64,000 bases of DNA, taken from positions 186,001 through 250,000 of the forward strand of contig MEHQ01002397.1 in the NCBI GenBank assembly GCA_008828725.1, given 5' to 3'. Made by a program: the position numbers and the translations under genes. This document shows positions 1 through 12,260 of this stretch, in pieces. A model generated the notes under the pieces. It made no database searches, had not been told where the DNA came from, and worked only from the letters and a program-made list of their open reading frames with translations. How positions within the stretch are numbered: position 1 is the stretch's first letter; every line of letters begins with the position of its first letter. Source of the stretch: Saccharina japonica (taxonomy: Eukaryota; Sar; Phaeophyceae; Laminariales; Laminariaceae).

Positions 1-141
1 TGCAATCAACAACACTACGAACGAAACAAGCACGGATAGTTTACCAAATGTGCACAATCAACACCCCTACGTGGCTGCGAGCATTCTCCCCAGCCATTTG
101 TAAGAGGAATAACGAGTATAACCAGTTTGAATATACCCGAC

Positions 142-417
142 ACCCCAACAGCATAGATATCATCGGCGGATGTACCTGCATGTCCGCGTGAGAAACCTAA
201 AAGTGGGATAACCCCAAACGTCGATAGCCGAGTCCGTGGGCGTAATTGGTTACCTTTTACCAGCAGATGTACATCAACAACACCCCACCAGTTAATTGCA
301 TTTCTATCTTGGGCGGATGTTTGTATGTCCGCATACAAAATAACGACAACCATGTAGTACAGCAACAAAACTGCACACCCCAAGCCGTGAGCGTATATGT
401 TAGCCAAAACAGGACGG
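142..417. repeat. Imperfect ~138-bp tandem duplication
   Basis: Two adjacent segments share the order 'acaccccaacag' / 'acaccccaccag', then 'ggcggatgtacctgcatgtc' / 'ggcggatgtttgtatgtccg', about 138 bases apart. Several long reading frames cross it on both strands because the period is a multiple of three. No product is recognised. Confidence 0.45.
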
Positions 418-1395
418 AAAACGCAGTCGCTGTGAATAAACTCGGTGCGCCCACTGCACTTCGATGATGGGCAATTTTTGGAGCCTTGGGTTCCCCCCGC
501 TAAACGCTTTTCGCAGGAAGGAGAGCATGATCTACGACAGATGAGCCAATCTGGACTAAATAAAGGACAAAAATCCTTCCAACCCGGGTAGTAGACTAGT
601 GGTCAGCTTCAACGATTACTGGCATTGGTACCCAAATTTGAATCCCACCGTGGTGAGATTTTTACTTTATTATAAAAAATAAAAAGGAACCAATTTCTGA
701 GAGCGCCTTCGTGGCGTGGGTAGGCGGAATCCGACGCAAGTCGACGAGGGAAGAAAGTGCTGAAATATGTTCGCGATAGAAATTCAAGGCAAGTACCGTA
801 GTGGGGAGGGGGGAGAAGAGCCTACTAAGTGACCCCGGATCTGAGTTACGACTACAGAGGGATAGAGAAAAGGAGGGCGTTGATATTAAATGGGATGGGA
901 CAAAACAAGCAAAACAAAAAACAAAAGTTTCGGCCCCGCCGTCTGCACCACGTCCTGATACGCTGACTGATCCTTTCCGGTATTGGAAGCGGGGGTATTG
1001 ATGGGGCCGGGTGACTCAGATGGTTTCGGCCAAGAACGCGTAGCAGCCGTCGCCGAACCAGGGGCGGAAAGGAAGGGTGTGGCTCCTACCTGAGGAAATT
1101 CTGACTCCCTCCGCTGATCGGAAGGTGTTGCGCAGGTACGACCCGGAGAGTTTACTCTTCGGGTGGCTATCCCCACCGCACCGGGCCCCTTCGGGGGTCA
1201 GGTCGGGTCAACATGCTCAAGTTCCCGAAGGTCGTAGACAGCAAGGGCTGATACTTCCGAGGGTATATGGAGTGAATTGACACACGACACGAAGTGCACG
1301 AGGTGAGACGTGGAAGTGTGGAGGGCGTAAGCTTTATTTTTACCCATCCGCCGGAGGATAAAAAAGAAAAGAAAAAAAAAGGTACGACCGCCTCA
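418..1395. other. No recognisable gene
   Basis: This mixed-composition stretch contains only short overlapping reading frames on both strands. No domain, RNA or clear repeat is seen. It borders the decayed GC-rich block that follows. Confidence 0.3.
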
Positions 1396-1700
1396 GCCAC
1401 TCCCTCCTCTGGCGTCGCAAAGGTAATTGCCAGTGCCAAGCAGGCGACGGCAGGTGTAGGTGCCCACCGGGGAGGCAGCTATCCCCCGACCCTCGACGGC
1501 GAAGACGGCCCTGGAATCACCGACCCAGCCACCCCCTTCTATGGCGTCGTAGACGTAATCGCCGGTTCCCGCAAATCGACGACAGGCGTCGATTCCCACT
1601 CGGGAGGCAGCTGACTCCGGACACTCGACGGCGAATACCGCCCTGGAATCGTCGACCGAGCCACTCCCTCCTTTGGCGTCGTGGCAGCAGCCTTTCCGCT
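1396..1700 (-). repeat. 132-bp (44-codon) repeat, two copies plus a partial third
   Basis: The landmark 'gccactccctcct' (or close variant) recurs at 1396, 1528 and 1660, exactly 132 bases apart. The period equals 44 codons. On the minus strand each copy reads something like GDSRAVFAVE followed by CRR..GTG.Y, so the repeat behaves like a duplicated protein segment. The family is not recognised. Confidence 0.6.
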
Positions 1701-2120
1701 CCTGCTCTCGGCTACGTGAGCGTTTAGGGCGCATACAGCGCCGCTCGGGGGAGGTCTGGTAGTCATGGAGGTAGAACCTGGTGTCGTCCCCGTCTGTGTA
1801 GCTGTGTTCGGTGAAAGAGCCTTCTCGACTTCTTTAGTGGAGGCATCAGGTACCGCTTCAAGTTCGACGTCTGTGTTTACCGCCTCCCTGATCTTTGTGT
1901 ACATTTCGGCTGTTTCTACCTCATATTTGTTGTCGGTACCGAGTGACAGTCGCGCCTTAAGGCGTTTTACTCTGCGATCGTGCGCCTTGAACATCTGGGC
2001 ATTCCCGTCTCGAATCGAGCGAACGCGATGGCCGTGGGCTTGCCGTGGGCTTGCCGTCTCCCCTTGCCCCTCAAGGACTCGCGCCATTCCCTCATTGGTG
2101 CTTGTTACCGCGGTCGTCAT
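1539..2120 (-). pseudogene. Unrecognised coding-like remnant, Ala/Thr/Lys-rich
   Basis: A 193-codon open frame runs on the minus strand. Its N-terminal third is charged and helix-prone (for example MFKAHDRRVKRLKARLSL and YTKIREAVNTDVELEAV) and may form a coiled coil. The C-terminal half is Pro/Ser/Thr-rich and enters the 132-bp repeat region. The frames on either side (2128-2337 and 2365-2619, same strand) have similar composition, so this is likely one piece of a longer decayed coding region. No known family is recognised, and no start codon or splice sites can be defended. It could equally be a fragment of the mobile-element-like block farther right. Confidence 0.3.
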
Positions 2121-2884
2121 CTTCGATCTATAGCGTTGGCTGCTGGAGGTTCATAAATGGCCCGCCTGCCCGACTTGATGCTGGACGGTGCGAGTAGTTT
2201 GATGCACTCCGAAGAAGCGAGGCCTGGAACAGATGAGTCTGATCCACCCGTCGACGCCACGATTTCCTGCTAACCGGCGGAAGATGACGTCTTCCGGGCA
2301 GGGCCGTCTGAGGACTAGAGGGACAGGTCCTCGTCATTTTGATCGCTGAACGGCCCGAACAATGCTAAGGATTCCAAATTGGCATGCATCTAAGTCGGTG
2401 GCGCGTCTCCTTCGTTGCCTGGGCTTGCGCCAACACCGCTGGACGGCTCACCCCCCGCCACCTCGCCCGCAGCAGCGGCACCCGGTCCACCTGCCGGTCC
2501 ATCGCCCCCGGCAGTGGCACCTTGTCCCTCGGGGGCTTTTGCTGAAAGGGAAGCCAATTCCTCAGCCGCCCTCCTCTTGCCTTCGCTAGACTCACACTAC
2601 ATACTGTTCGTGAGGACATTCATGAAGTCCGAAGCTTGTGTTCTTGATCGTAGGTGTTTCTAGGAGGCGTTCCTGGGGGTACGAGGACAAGAGTGCTTGT
2701 GAGGTCAAGTTCCTGACAGCGTGTCGAGTTTGTTCGACGTATTGGGTGGTCGACGTGAAGAGTGAGTAACTGCGTCGGTGTCAACGCCGATTTCCGATCA
2801 CGGTCTAGCCGTAACCAAATATGTACTAAACAATTTTGTTGTTCACATGTATGTACCTCGTACCTTAGAGCCGTTCCTAATGAA

Positions 2885-3565
2885 AGAAAAATATCACGAT
2901 TCATCAGGTTTTGATCGTGAATCGTTTATTTATATGTCACGATTCAGGACAAAAACCTCACGATTTATGCCTCCGATGAATATAGATTTCCCACAAATAA
3001 GCTAAATCACCTTTCTGGTGGTTCTACCCACCCGACACAATCCGTATCCGAAGCCTGGTCTAGGGGCATGTCAGACTCGGCTTCGTACACCGATTGGGGA
3101 CAGCGAGCGGCCCCTTAAAGGCACTTCTGGGTGTGGGCTGACGAGCACGCTGTGGCCTCGAAATCTTGTGGAGGAGAAGACATAGCGTGACAAAAATTCA
3201 AATGAATATACAACACTATTCACGGACCAGGCAAGGCAGACAACATGCCAGAGAGATTGGAACCTCGTGCGGACCTATCTTCTCCGACGGCGCGTGAGGT
3301 TGGAATACTATAGGCCGGGTCAGGCCTCGGCCCGTGATTTGAATCACGGGCCGGGTCGGGCGCGGCCAGCCCGGCACGGCGTGGCCGTGACCTACCTGCG
3401 AGAGTTGGCCCCACCTTCAAATACCGTTCAATTTGAACTACCGGATTTTTTTACACTTTGAAAATATCACAAAACGTGACGAACATTCACCTAGTTTCGT
3501 TTGGAACGGAATATCTCGCTAATCGTGATATTTGTTCATGCCAAAGCGTCACGAATCGTGACTTT
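2885..3565. repeat. Segment bounded by clustered TCACGATT/AATCGTGA motifs
   Basis: The octamer TCACGATT or its complement occurs several times near 2890-2975 (for example 'atatcacgattc', 'atcgtgaatcg', 'tcacgattta') and again in inverted sense near 3520-3565 ('taatcgtgatatttg', 'cgaatcgtgac'). Clustered subterminal motifs flanking a few hundred bases are typical of hAT- or MULE-type DNA transposon ends. No transposase or target-site duplication was identified, so a non-autonomous element is only an inference. Confidence 0.3.
3328..3353. repeat. Perfect 12-bp inverted repeat with 2-nt loop
   Basis: CGGCCCGTGATT is followed by TG and then AATCACGGGCCG, a perfect hairpin-forming palindrome. It lies in a GC-rich patch ('gggccgggtcgggcgcggcc') unlike its AT-rich surroundings. 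Confidence 0.8.
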
Positions 3566-4799
3566 GTTTCGTTCAATAGGAATGGCCCATACACTATATT
3601 TGGGATCCTCGAATATTTCACGCTCACTGTTGAGGCGCCACAGAAGCATTTTTGTTGTTTATCATCGCGACAAACACCGGTTGTGGGTGTGTAAATTTCC
3701 TCGGCTTCTCTGTGTATCTGTCCCGGCTCCAATGGGACAGCTACCCTATTATGGTCGTGCATACCTGTATTTGACTATTGACCAAACCAAGAACACAATA
3801 CTCTTTCGTACTCGCAGTCTAAATATAGACGAACACAACTTTATATACTGCTGTACTGCTGTATATACCAACAACCTCGCGTATAAACAAGGCGGGGAGG
3901 CAATGAGAGGAACCAAACAGCCACAAGTCGTGACGCAGCATGGTCCTCTAATCAGAACACGATGCCGACTTTGGATCTCCACGTTGACCAAAACATTGAA
4001 CGTCGACTGATACAAAGAATGGGTGAATAACGTGAAGAATGCACACACATATATTTGCGTCTTCCGGTGATGGTGGAGGTGGTACCTTGGTAGGTTGATG
4101 TTGTCGTCTGCGATTACTTTGCGCTGGTTGTGACCATCTATAAGTACGTACTTTTCGAACACAGGATGTGTTCCGTTTCTGAGTCGTGTTCATCGTGAGC
4201 CACTCGCGAAACGTACTCGATAACCGCTGCCCCTACAGGGTCTACTGGGATCTGGCTGGACGCGTTCTTGGCATCTATTTTATGAACTAGCATTCGCGCT
4301 CGATCCCCGGACATGACCCTGAAGACGAGGACCCTCTTTAAAACGTGTTGCATCACCCCTCTATCGCACACGCTGGAATATCGTCCAAGTCCGTCGTCGA
4401 GTTTACTGATCCCCTCCCCCTGTTCGCATCCTTGTGTTCGACCGTCATGTCGTGGATTCATCGTATATGTTCGCGCTCTTCTACTACCCCTACTGGACAC
4501 ACACGCAGACCCCGTACCTGCCCCAGTTGCAGTTTTGGAAAAACGATCGCCCGACCAACCGCAACGTCAGCAACATCCTTCCCTCAGACTTCGATTTGAT
4601 TTTCGGCACGCTTGAATGGTTTTGGTATGTGAGCTCCTTCACCAGGACCCCGCCCGGCCGAACGTCTACTGAAACCCTCACGCGTGCTATTTGCGCCAAA
4701 TGATCGGTTCCCGGAAACTGCTGCTTGTCTCCGAAGAACGCTTGCATGCGCTCCGGGTCCATGTGGAGTGCCGTCAGCGACCCCCCCAACCACCGCACT

Positions 4800-5640
4800 A
4801 CTTGCCCCCCGCCCCCTCCCTCCCCCCCTGCCCTCCCTCCCCCTACTGGTCGCTATAAAAACGCCCTCGGGTTGCGGCCAGATCTCGCACTAAGCTTGCA
4901 GTCCTTGCTAGCCTGCCGGGCACCTTCCTCAATAAACCCTGCGCCACACACCACCGCTTCTGCCTTGCTTCGCGCTGGCCAGATATCACTCCCTTTTCTG
5001 TCAAAACCATTGACCCTGGTGTTCCCCGCCGCCCTTCGACCAGAACCCGAGCCGAACCCGCCGTCGCTGGACCCGTCGTGATCTCCCCATGGCTCGTTTC
5101 GGTGTTTCGCATGGTTGGCGCTGCGCCGCGGAGCGCGTGCCCTACTTCCCTCGCCAGTCCGTGCCCCCCCCCGCCTCCCCTCCCCCTTCCCCGTCCCCCT
5201 TCCCTCATCCCGCTCCCCCCCCCAGCCCAACCCTCCTCTTGAACTTGCCCGTCCCGCCCTCTTCCTGCAGCACGAACGCGCCCTTCAAGGTCTTGTAACT
5301 GCCTTCGTGCCTGTATCTGCACGGCAGCTCCCTCTCAGGCCCGTGGAGGCACGCACCAAGGTCGTATAATTCGTGGCAGGCTCAGTATATATGCCCCTGC
5401 CCCTCCCTCTCGCCTTTCCCGCCCCCCCCCTTCCTGCCCCCTGCCCCCCCCCCCCTCCCCCCGCTGCTCCAGTCACTTCCCTGCTCGCCCCAGGCCTTCC
5501 CCTTCACCAATCCTCTTTCCTACCGCTCCTTGTCCAGGTAATTTCCGCCGCCCCCCCCCCCCATCACCCCTACGCTGGCTCGCCTCTGCTTGCCCCAACC
5601 TCCCCCCCCCCGCTCCCGGTCCCTTCATATATCCTCCTGT
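4800..5640. repeat. C-tract / pyrimidine low-complexity region
   Basis: Runs of 5-10 C on the plus strand recur (for example near 4805-4850, 5165-5225, 5420-5465, 5550-5565 and 5605). In minus-strand frames they read as Gly/Arg-rich sequence. This is compositional rather than a defined repeat unit. Confidence 0.7.
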
Positions 5641-6242
5641 GGTGGGCTCCCCTGTGACCCTTGCGCCTCCCCGGTGGTCGGGGGCTGTTGTGATTCCCAC
5701 ATGGGTCCGCATGAAGGGTGGTAGGGTCATCGGGTATACGTCGCTTTGACATGGGAATGCCCCGACTTCCTGCCTCAACGTATGCTCTTGCCGATAAATA
5801 TCCTCCGTCCAGTCCTGGAGATATTTGTTGACGCCTTGCACGAATCTCCCCTTGAACGTCTCATAGCGCAATCTCCGTGTTCTGTTTGTGAATGGTCATC
5901 ACCCCTTGAACGATCGGGCGGAAACTCTCGAGTAGCTTGCCAGTCCGGCGCAGGGATGCTCGTCCGCAGGCTTTACTGCCGTCCACCACGTACTGCATAA
6001 AGTGCGTTTGCAAAAGGAAGAGAGCCTCCGCCCTGTGGTCCAAGTATATCTCCGCCTTCCCTGCTTGCTTCTGGTGTATGTATTTGTTCTGTTGTTGGTG
6101 CATGTTTAGCTGCCGTTTCTGCTGCTGCATGCCCGGCTGCTGTTGCTGCTGGTGCAGGCCTTCTGCTGCTCTTACCCAACGCTCCATCCCTCACTCCCCG
6201 CTAGACTCCCTTTGTTGTAGCTGCGGATGTGGCAGTTGCGGT

Positions 6243-6340
6243 GCCCACCCCTGTGGCTGCTGCTGCTGATGCTGCTGGTGCTGGTGCTGGTGCTGCTGCT
6301 GGTACTGCTGGTGCTGTTGGTGCTGCTGCTGTACACCCCC
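6243..6340 (-). repeat. (TGC/TGG)n microsatellite coding for Gln/His on the minus strand
   Basis: Interrupted tgctgctgg-type trinucleotides read as poly-Gln/His (QQQHQQHQQ-type) on the minus strand, in the middle of the decayed block. Shorter tracts of the same kind lie at 6115-6160. Confidence 0.75.
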
Positions 6341-8647
6341 CCTTGTTGCTGCGGTGCCCCGCTTAGCTGTTGCTGCTGTGGTGTGCCCCGCTATGTAGCT
6401 TCTGCGGTGATCATCCCTGCTGCTGTTGCGGGGCCCACCCCTGCCTCTTATGCTGCTACGGCGTGCGTACCGGACCCCAGGACGCTTGCAAAGGCCCATT
6501 AAAAGCGGTGAGCTGGTGGGTATTCGGCCTCCCGCCCGCTTCCAGCTGATACGAACTCCCTCCATACGCGAATGCAGGGGCCTGAGGTTCGTCTACGGAA
6601 AACAGTTGCGTGTAGTGCTGCGGAGACGGGACATGTTGTATGGGATTGGCCTGCTCACTGTTCCTATAGGTGTCGAAACCCTGTACACGCCCTGGCGTGT
6701 AAGCACCTTTACCCGAAGTCTGACTCACCCTACCTGCTTGCATGTGGACTCCGTGGTGCGCCGATGGGCCCACCTCTGATATCTGCACGTGCCTACCCTC
6801 TTGCAGACACTGCACGTTCCTACCCGTAGCAACATTTGTCAGTGTATTTCCTCGCAATCTATCGTCGGTGTTGCCCGATCCGCCTCCTGACATTTGCAAG
6901 TCCACCGCTCTACCAACCCCCCCGCTTCCTTGAGTCGACCGCTGGCATGGGCCGGATCACCCGCAAGATTGCCCTACTCCTCATGCGGCTGTGTTGGGTC
7001 ACTGTAAGGCGTCCCTCCATCCTTGTGCAAATTTTAAATTCAGAACCCCTGGCGTCCCTATTAAACGTTCGATGCTCGATTCTCTTCAACTCGTGCAGGC
7101 CCTCGCCCGTTAGCGACGGTTTCAGAGTTCGGCGGAGCAGGACATGGTCGTCGTTGGTTGCGTTTAAGTTTCCATTACTGGCAAGCTCCTGAACAACCGA
7201 AAACAAGGGCCGCTCGTGCGAGGGATAGCACGACAAGAAGTCGTGTGGCAGGTCCAGCGGCCAGCCGCGGAGGATATTGCGAATTGCGACGTGGTACGTT
7301 AATTCTGTCTGCTATTCTCGCGCCCAGTCAGCGTGATAATAACGCGAAATAGGGTCCACCTTAGTAGGTGCGGTCGACGGGTAGCCCGCAGAGGGCGAAA
7401 ATACCAAAAGGGGAGGTATCACAGGGTCGCCGCGAACGTGGTCGGCCGGGATGGGTACCGTGGGGACAGGCAAGACGGAACAAACAAGGGGTACGGCTGG
7501 AGTCGAGACCGGTTGTGGCCGTGGGTTTCGCGGCGGAGTATTAGCACGCCTAAACGTAGTCGAGCGGCCACTCCGGGCCCGAAGACATTATCAACATATT
7601 TAAGTGAATTGCCGGCTGTTGTTGCTGTTCTCCGGCGCGTCCGAGTAGAGATGCACCTCAACGGCGGCTTCGACTTCGAAGGCGCTATAGTGCCAGGGGT
7701 GGATGGGGCGGGCGCGATGTAGCCGGAGAGCGCGGCGGAATCGTTTCATTGTGTAGAACGTCCGGAAACGGGGGTGGGCTGGGCGACACTGGTCGCGGTG
7801 TGTGGATCTTCGGCAGAGACCAAGCTGTCCTCGGTGGGCACCGCAAAACCGAAGCGAAAGCGGTGTCGGCGATGGGAACATTCAGCCCGCGGCCGGGACG
7901 ACCGATCGATGGTGACAACGTGCGCAGACTCGCGTACGACGAATCTTCCCAAAGGAGCAGAGAGGTCGTCAATCCTTACACGTGGCCCGTGTGTGTGAAC
8001 ATGGCGAACATCGTCGGAGGTGAAGGAGAGCCCACTCAAGGCATTCATGTCTGTGCGGTTCATCATCCCACCCAAGCCGACACTTGGGATTGGCCAAGAA
8101 GGAGTGGATAACCTGCATGATCTTATGAGGTAGATGTCTCAGTCCTCAACGGCACACGAAGCGCTGGTTTCATCCCTCGAACGTGTACCCTTGACGAGGA
8201 GAATCACGCCTGAAGAGCGTGATCCCGTCGCCGGTACGCGACCGTGATTAACAAGAACATGTGTCTTGGGTTTTCGTGGGCTCTTGATCGAGGTAACTCT
8301 ACCTGTATTGCTGGCTCGGCGGCCATCAGGTACATGAGCATCTTGCCGAATAAACAACTGCTTTCTGGGCATTGCTGGCGGTAGACGGGGGGGCTGAGCC
8401 GTACCGGCGTCGACACGCCATTTGCCAGAGCGAACGATGCCTGGCTGGCCCGCGTTTGGGTTACCGCTCGTGTTGTGAGCGGCTCCGTACCACACACCCG
8501 GAGTAGTGGCGGGGGGCGAGGAGACTGGCGGGAGCGGGAAACCTCCGTGGAAGCCAGAGGTGTGTTGGTTATCATAGGTTGTGCTGTCCCACCGACAGAC
8601 TTGAGCGATGGCGGCGAATGTGCTTGTGTAGGAGCTTGAGCGGGAGA

Positions 8648-8962
8648 TTATATCACCACGGCGGTAACTGCACATGCGTTCTTGCGACGTCGGACAGAGT
8701 CGTCGACGCCAAGCCTACCAAAGGCAGGGTTCCTTAGATTGCTGGCATTAATACACGGATGTCGACACTTTTGAAATGAGTGCGTGTCCTCATGGCAGTT
8801 TAAGCCTTGTCCCCGGTTGTTTGGGGATGCTTTGCCACCGTCGCGGGGTGGGAGAAAACTGATCCAGAGAGGAAGGTCGTCTGTTCCGATTGACGAAAAA
8901 ATAACGAATCCCTCGGCGTATTGTTGTTCTTCTATTAAGTAGCGGTTGTAAGAATTGCCCAA
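8648..8962 (-). pseudogene. Fragment with CCHC-like Cys/His patch
   Basis: The minus-strand frame contains LNCHEDTHSFQKCRHPCINA, in which Cys and His residues are spaced much like a retroviral-type zinc knuckle. It is followed by a short hydrophobic/Gly stretch and then a basic segment. In LTR-element Gag proteins such knuckles bind nucleic acid. The match is by eye only and the spacing is not a perfect C-x2-C-x4-H-x4-C. The piece belongs to the larger decayed block and is treated as a fossil. Confidence 0.3.
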
Positions 8963-9304
8963 CCAAGGATCGGAGGGGCCATCAACAGAAAAACAATAGG
9001 ATCATGCCTCGCCCCCGTCTGGCATGATGGTGCGCACTCGGCCCTGGCCGCGGCCATAACCAGCGGGCCGGGGTGCCAAGGGGGCGAATGATCTTGTACT
9101 CGTCGAAGAAATAGGCAGAGACAAAGATTATTAGCCGTTAACGAAAAGTGTCTTAGTGTGGGTCAAGTCGTAGAACCAAGCGTACAAGAGAAGGTGGTTT
9201 TTAATATTATCCCAGAGCCACGTTGAGACCTGGCCTGGAAGGGTCGCACTGTCCGTCCGTTCCTAGAATTACTCCGAGTACGAAGGCCAGTCCATTTAAT
9301 TAAA

Positions 9305-9362
9305 AAACGGACCGATTGCCTTTATTGAGGTAATTACCGTCCCTCCAAGCACATACTATTAT
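9305..9362. repeat. Short copy of dispersed repeat family R2
   Basis: 'gaggtaattaccgtccctcc' followed by 'aagcacatactattata' closely resembles the R2 copies at 36.97 kb ('gaggcaattaccggccttcc' then 'aagcatataccgtta') and 37.43 kb. Only this core is present here. Confidence 0.5.
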
Positions 9363-9379
9363 ATATGACCCGTTTTTCG

Positions 9380-9530
9380 TGGGTCGTGACTCGAGTCGAC
9401 CCGTGAGCGTTTGAACCAATCCCGACCCAACCCTACCCTTCAGAGTTGAACGTTTGTGGACCCGACCCTACCCGTGAGGGTTGAACGTCTCCAGACCCGA
9501 CCCTACTTGACTCGACTCAGCACGTGATCC
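9380..9530. repeat. Minisatellite of GACCCGACCCTACCCGTGAG type
   Basis: Three or four degenerate units, each with 'cccgaccctac' followed by 'ttgaacgt', follow one another with a period of about 45 bases. It resembles the (GGGTTCG)n class of GC-rich minisatellite. It is not a telomere repeat. Confidence 0.55.
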
Positions 9531-10589
9531 GTTGAGCACTTCTTCCAAAACCCTCAGATGGTGTCGTGAATCGCTAACAGTTTTGACGTTTTTTCGTTTA
9601 CCCCACCTTATTACAAATTAAACTCGTCACTTGCCATGATGTACTTGGCCTACCGTACGCATGAATCTATTACCAAAGTCAAAATGCAGTCACAACAGAA
9701 GCTTCAATTGGTTCCCTAACGAAGAACGAAGGATTTAAAACTGGGTGAGCAAGTGGTTGGTTGCTGTTTAATACGGTATATGGTGTTAAAATTGATTAAA
9801 TTAGTGTACGCAGGGGCGGTCGACTTTCTCAAAGTTTCGCGTCTGTACAGCAATAGTTGGTAACTCCCTCGAACGTTTGTGTGCTTATCATTCTCCCAGC
9901 TCTCCGCTTCTGAAAAACACGCAACAAGGAGCAATAGCACTTCCCCAAGAAGGCATTCGCCTTAGAATGCTGTTAGACGTATTTCATGTATTCCACGGGC
10001 GACGAAAGATCCCGCAAAATTAGGTACAAGGCGCAATATTTTAGACATGTGACCCCCGGGAATTGCGGCCAACTTGGAACGGCGACCACTCGGCGTAAAC
10101 CGCGCGCCTGCTGTCTGTGGTCCCTCGCAGAGGTGGGCGAGTCGAGCCCCCGAATTCTTGTTTGGAGGCAATATGTTTCATGTGGAGTATCCTGCGTAGG
10201 GACGATGGTGCTCTGTGAGTCATTCAACGTGAACGCATGTATGGTATGTGGATGTATCGCCGTGGTGACGTATGCTGTAGAACCAAGCCAATTTCTCCAT
10301 TGTCGTCGAAGAGAAAGCACATTTTTAGCCGTGTCCATGAATCACAGAATAGCATAGGGTACAAAAGACTGTCCCCGCAAAAAAATCACTTAGCTCAAGA
10401 TGAATCTGGAGACATCAATCGCCCAGACACATAATCGTCACGTACCATACACGCGGAATTACTGGGGACACGTATCCACCATCGACAATGTGAATTGGCC
10501 CTCCTACTGGGTAGAAGGAGCTCTAAATTCTGAGGGTCTTGTCACATATAAGCCAGGTGAAACCACATATCTCTAGTTTCATCCTAGAA
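9531..10589. other. No gene recognised
   Basis: Reading frames of up to 123 codons overlap one another in opposite directions near 9.97-10.36 kb. None shows a known domain or credible splice context. Confidence 0.3.
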
Positions 10590-12260
10590 TATTCCCAGGG
10601 TCAACCTGCAATCCAATTACTTTTACTGAATATCTTTGTGTCACTTTCAATTTATATTCACCGAACTTAGCAAGAAATACAATACGTAAAGGGAATATTC
10701 CAGCAGGTTAGATATACTAGGAACCTTAGAACTAAATATAGAGTACCACCTTCGTGTTTAGAAGCCGGACACCGTCACTCCTTCTGTAACCAGTACTTGA
10801 TCGATGCAAATATAAACGATCGCCAGGTAAAACGGCAATCCCATTACAAAATATGAACGATGCAGATTTAACACATCTCTACCAACAGCGAGAAATATAA
10901 CACACTAGGGGAATAATTCTGCAAGTTAGACATGGTGGGAAAACCATTGACCTATAAATAGTGTACCTCCTTCATGTATAGAACAAACTTCCCGACGCCG
11001 TTGCTGTTACTGTTGCACGTACTTGATCAATGCAACCCTAAACGATTGCCAGGGAAAACGGCAATCCTAATATACAACCTCTCCTATTCAATTTCCAGAT
11101 AAATATAACAACAGCGAGAAAACAATAAATAAAGGGAATAATCCGGCAGGTTAGGCATGCTGGAAAAACCTTTTAACTATAAATAGAGTACCACCTTCAT
11201 GTGCAGAAGGAACTGCCCAACATCGTCGCTGCTTCTGCTGCCAGTACTTAACCAATTCAATCATAAACGCTTGCCAGGGGCAACGTTAATCACACTATCC
11301 AATCTCTCATATTCGATTTCAGCATATATCCACCAACAGCAAGAAATACCACACGTGAAGGGAATAATCCAGTAGGTTAGACATGCTGTGAAAACCCTCC
11401 AACTGATAATAGAGTAGCACTTTCCTGTCGAGAAGGGGATGCCCGACACCATCACTCCTACTGTTGCCAGTACTTGATCAATGAAACCAAAAACGGTTGC
11501 CAGGGAAAACGGCAATCCCAATATCTAATCTCTCATATTCAACTTTAATATTTAAATATATCTACCAACAGCGAGAAATACAGTACGTGAAGGGAATAAT
11601 TTAGCAGGTTAGACATGTTGGAAAACCATTGAACTATAAATGGTGTACCTCCTTCATGTATAGAAGGAACTGCCCGACACCGTCGATGCTACTGTTGCCA
11701 GCACTTGATCAATGCAACCTCAAACGATTGCCAGGGAAAACGGCAATCCTAATATCCAATATATCCTATTCAATTTCCTTATAAATCCACCAACAGCGAG
11801 AAAAACAATACAATAAGGGAATGATCCGGCAGGTGAGACATGCTGAAAAATAATTTTAAATCTAAATAGAGCACCACCTTGATGTATAGAAGGAACTGCC
11901 CAACACCGTCGCGGCTGCTGGTGCCAGTACTTTATCAATGCAATCATGAACTCATGACAAGGAAAACGGCATTCACACTATTAAATCTCTCCTATCCCAT
12001 TTCAATATATATACTCGAAGTATATATCTACCAACAGCGAGAAGTACAATACCTGAAAGGAATAATCCAGCCTTTTAGACATGCTGGGAAAAACTTTGAA
12101 CTACCAATATAGTACCACCTTCATGTTCAGAAGGAACTACCCAACACCGTTGCTGTTACTGTTGCCAGTACTTGAACAACGCAATATTAAACAATTGCCA
12201 GGAAAAACGGCAAGCCCAATATCCAATCTCTCATATTCTACTTCAATATACATACCAACC
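10590..12260. repeat. Satellite-like tandem array, ~226-bp unit, about 7 copies
   Basis: The landmark 'gccagggaaaacggcaat' (and variants) recurs at 10822, 11048, 11273, 11499, 11730, 11956 and 12197, giving spacings of 226, 225, 226, 231, 226 and 241. Each unit also contains 'ccaacagcgagaaatac', 'gcaggttagacatgctgg', a TATAAATAGAGTACC-like box and 'ttgccagtacttgatcaatg'. Units differ by scattered substitutions, so the array is not brand new. Short frames inside it are by-products of the period. Confidence 0.9.

Larger units (their letters stand above)
4138..9150 (-). pseudogene. Decayed GC-rich coding block, probable mobile-element (gag-like) fossil
   Basis: For about 5 kb the minus strand shows a succession of coding-like frames with consistent GC-rich, Gln/Ser/Pro-rich composition. 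It reads from a CCHC-like patch near 8.8 kb, through Gln/His-rich sequence at 6.2-6.9 kb, to basic sequence near 4.2 kb. It is broken in many places. The Cys/His patch followed by a basic, Ser-rich tail resembles the C-terminal part of a retroelement Gag. No reverse transcriptase, integrase or terminal repeats were recognised, so the family is not assigned. An alternative is a decayed host gene for a low-complexity protein. Confidence 0.35.

Noticed and set aside
9420-9530. Telomere-like CCCTACCC repeats
   Set aside because: Units are ~45 bp and degenerate, without a (TTAGGG)n-type short period. It is a minisatellite.
10590-12260. CRISPR-like array
   Set aside because: Units are ~226 bp, similar over their whole length and without unique spacers, in eukaryotic-type DNA. 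This is satellite DNA.
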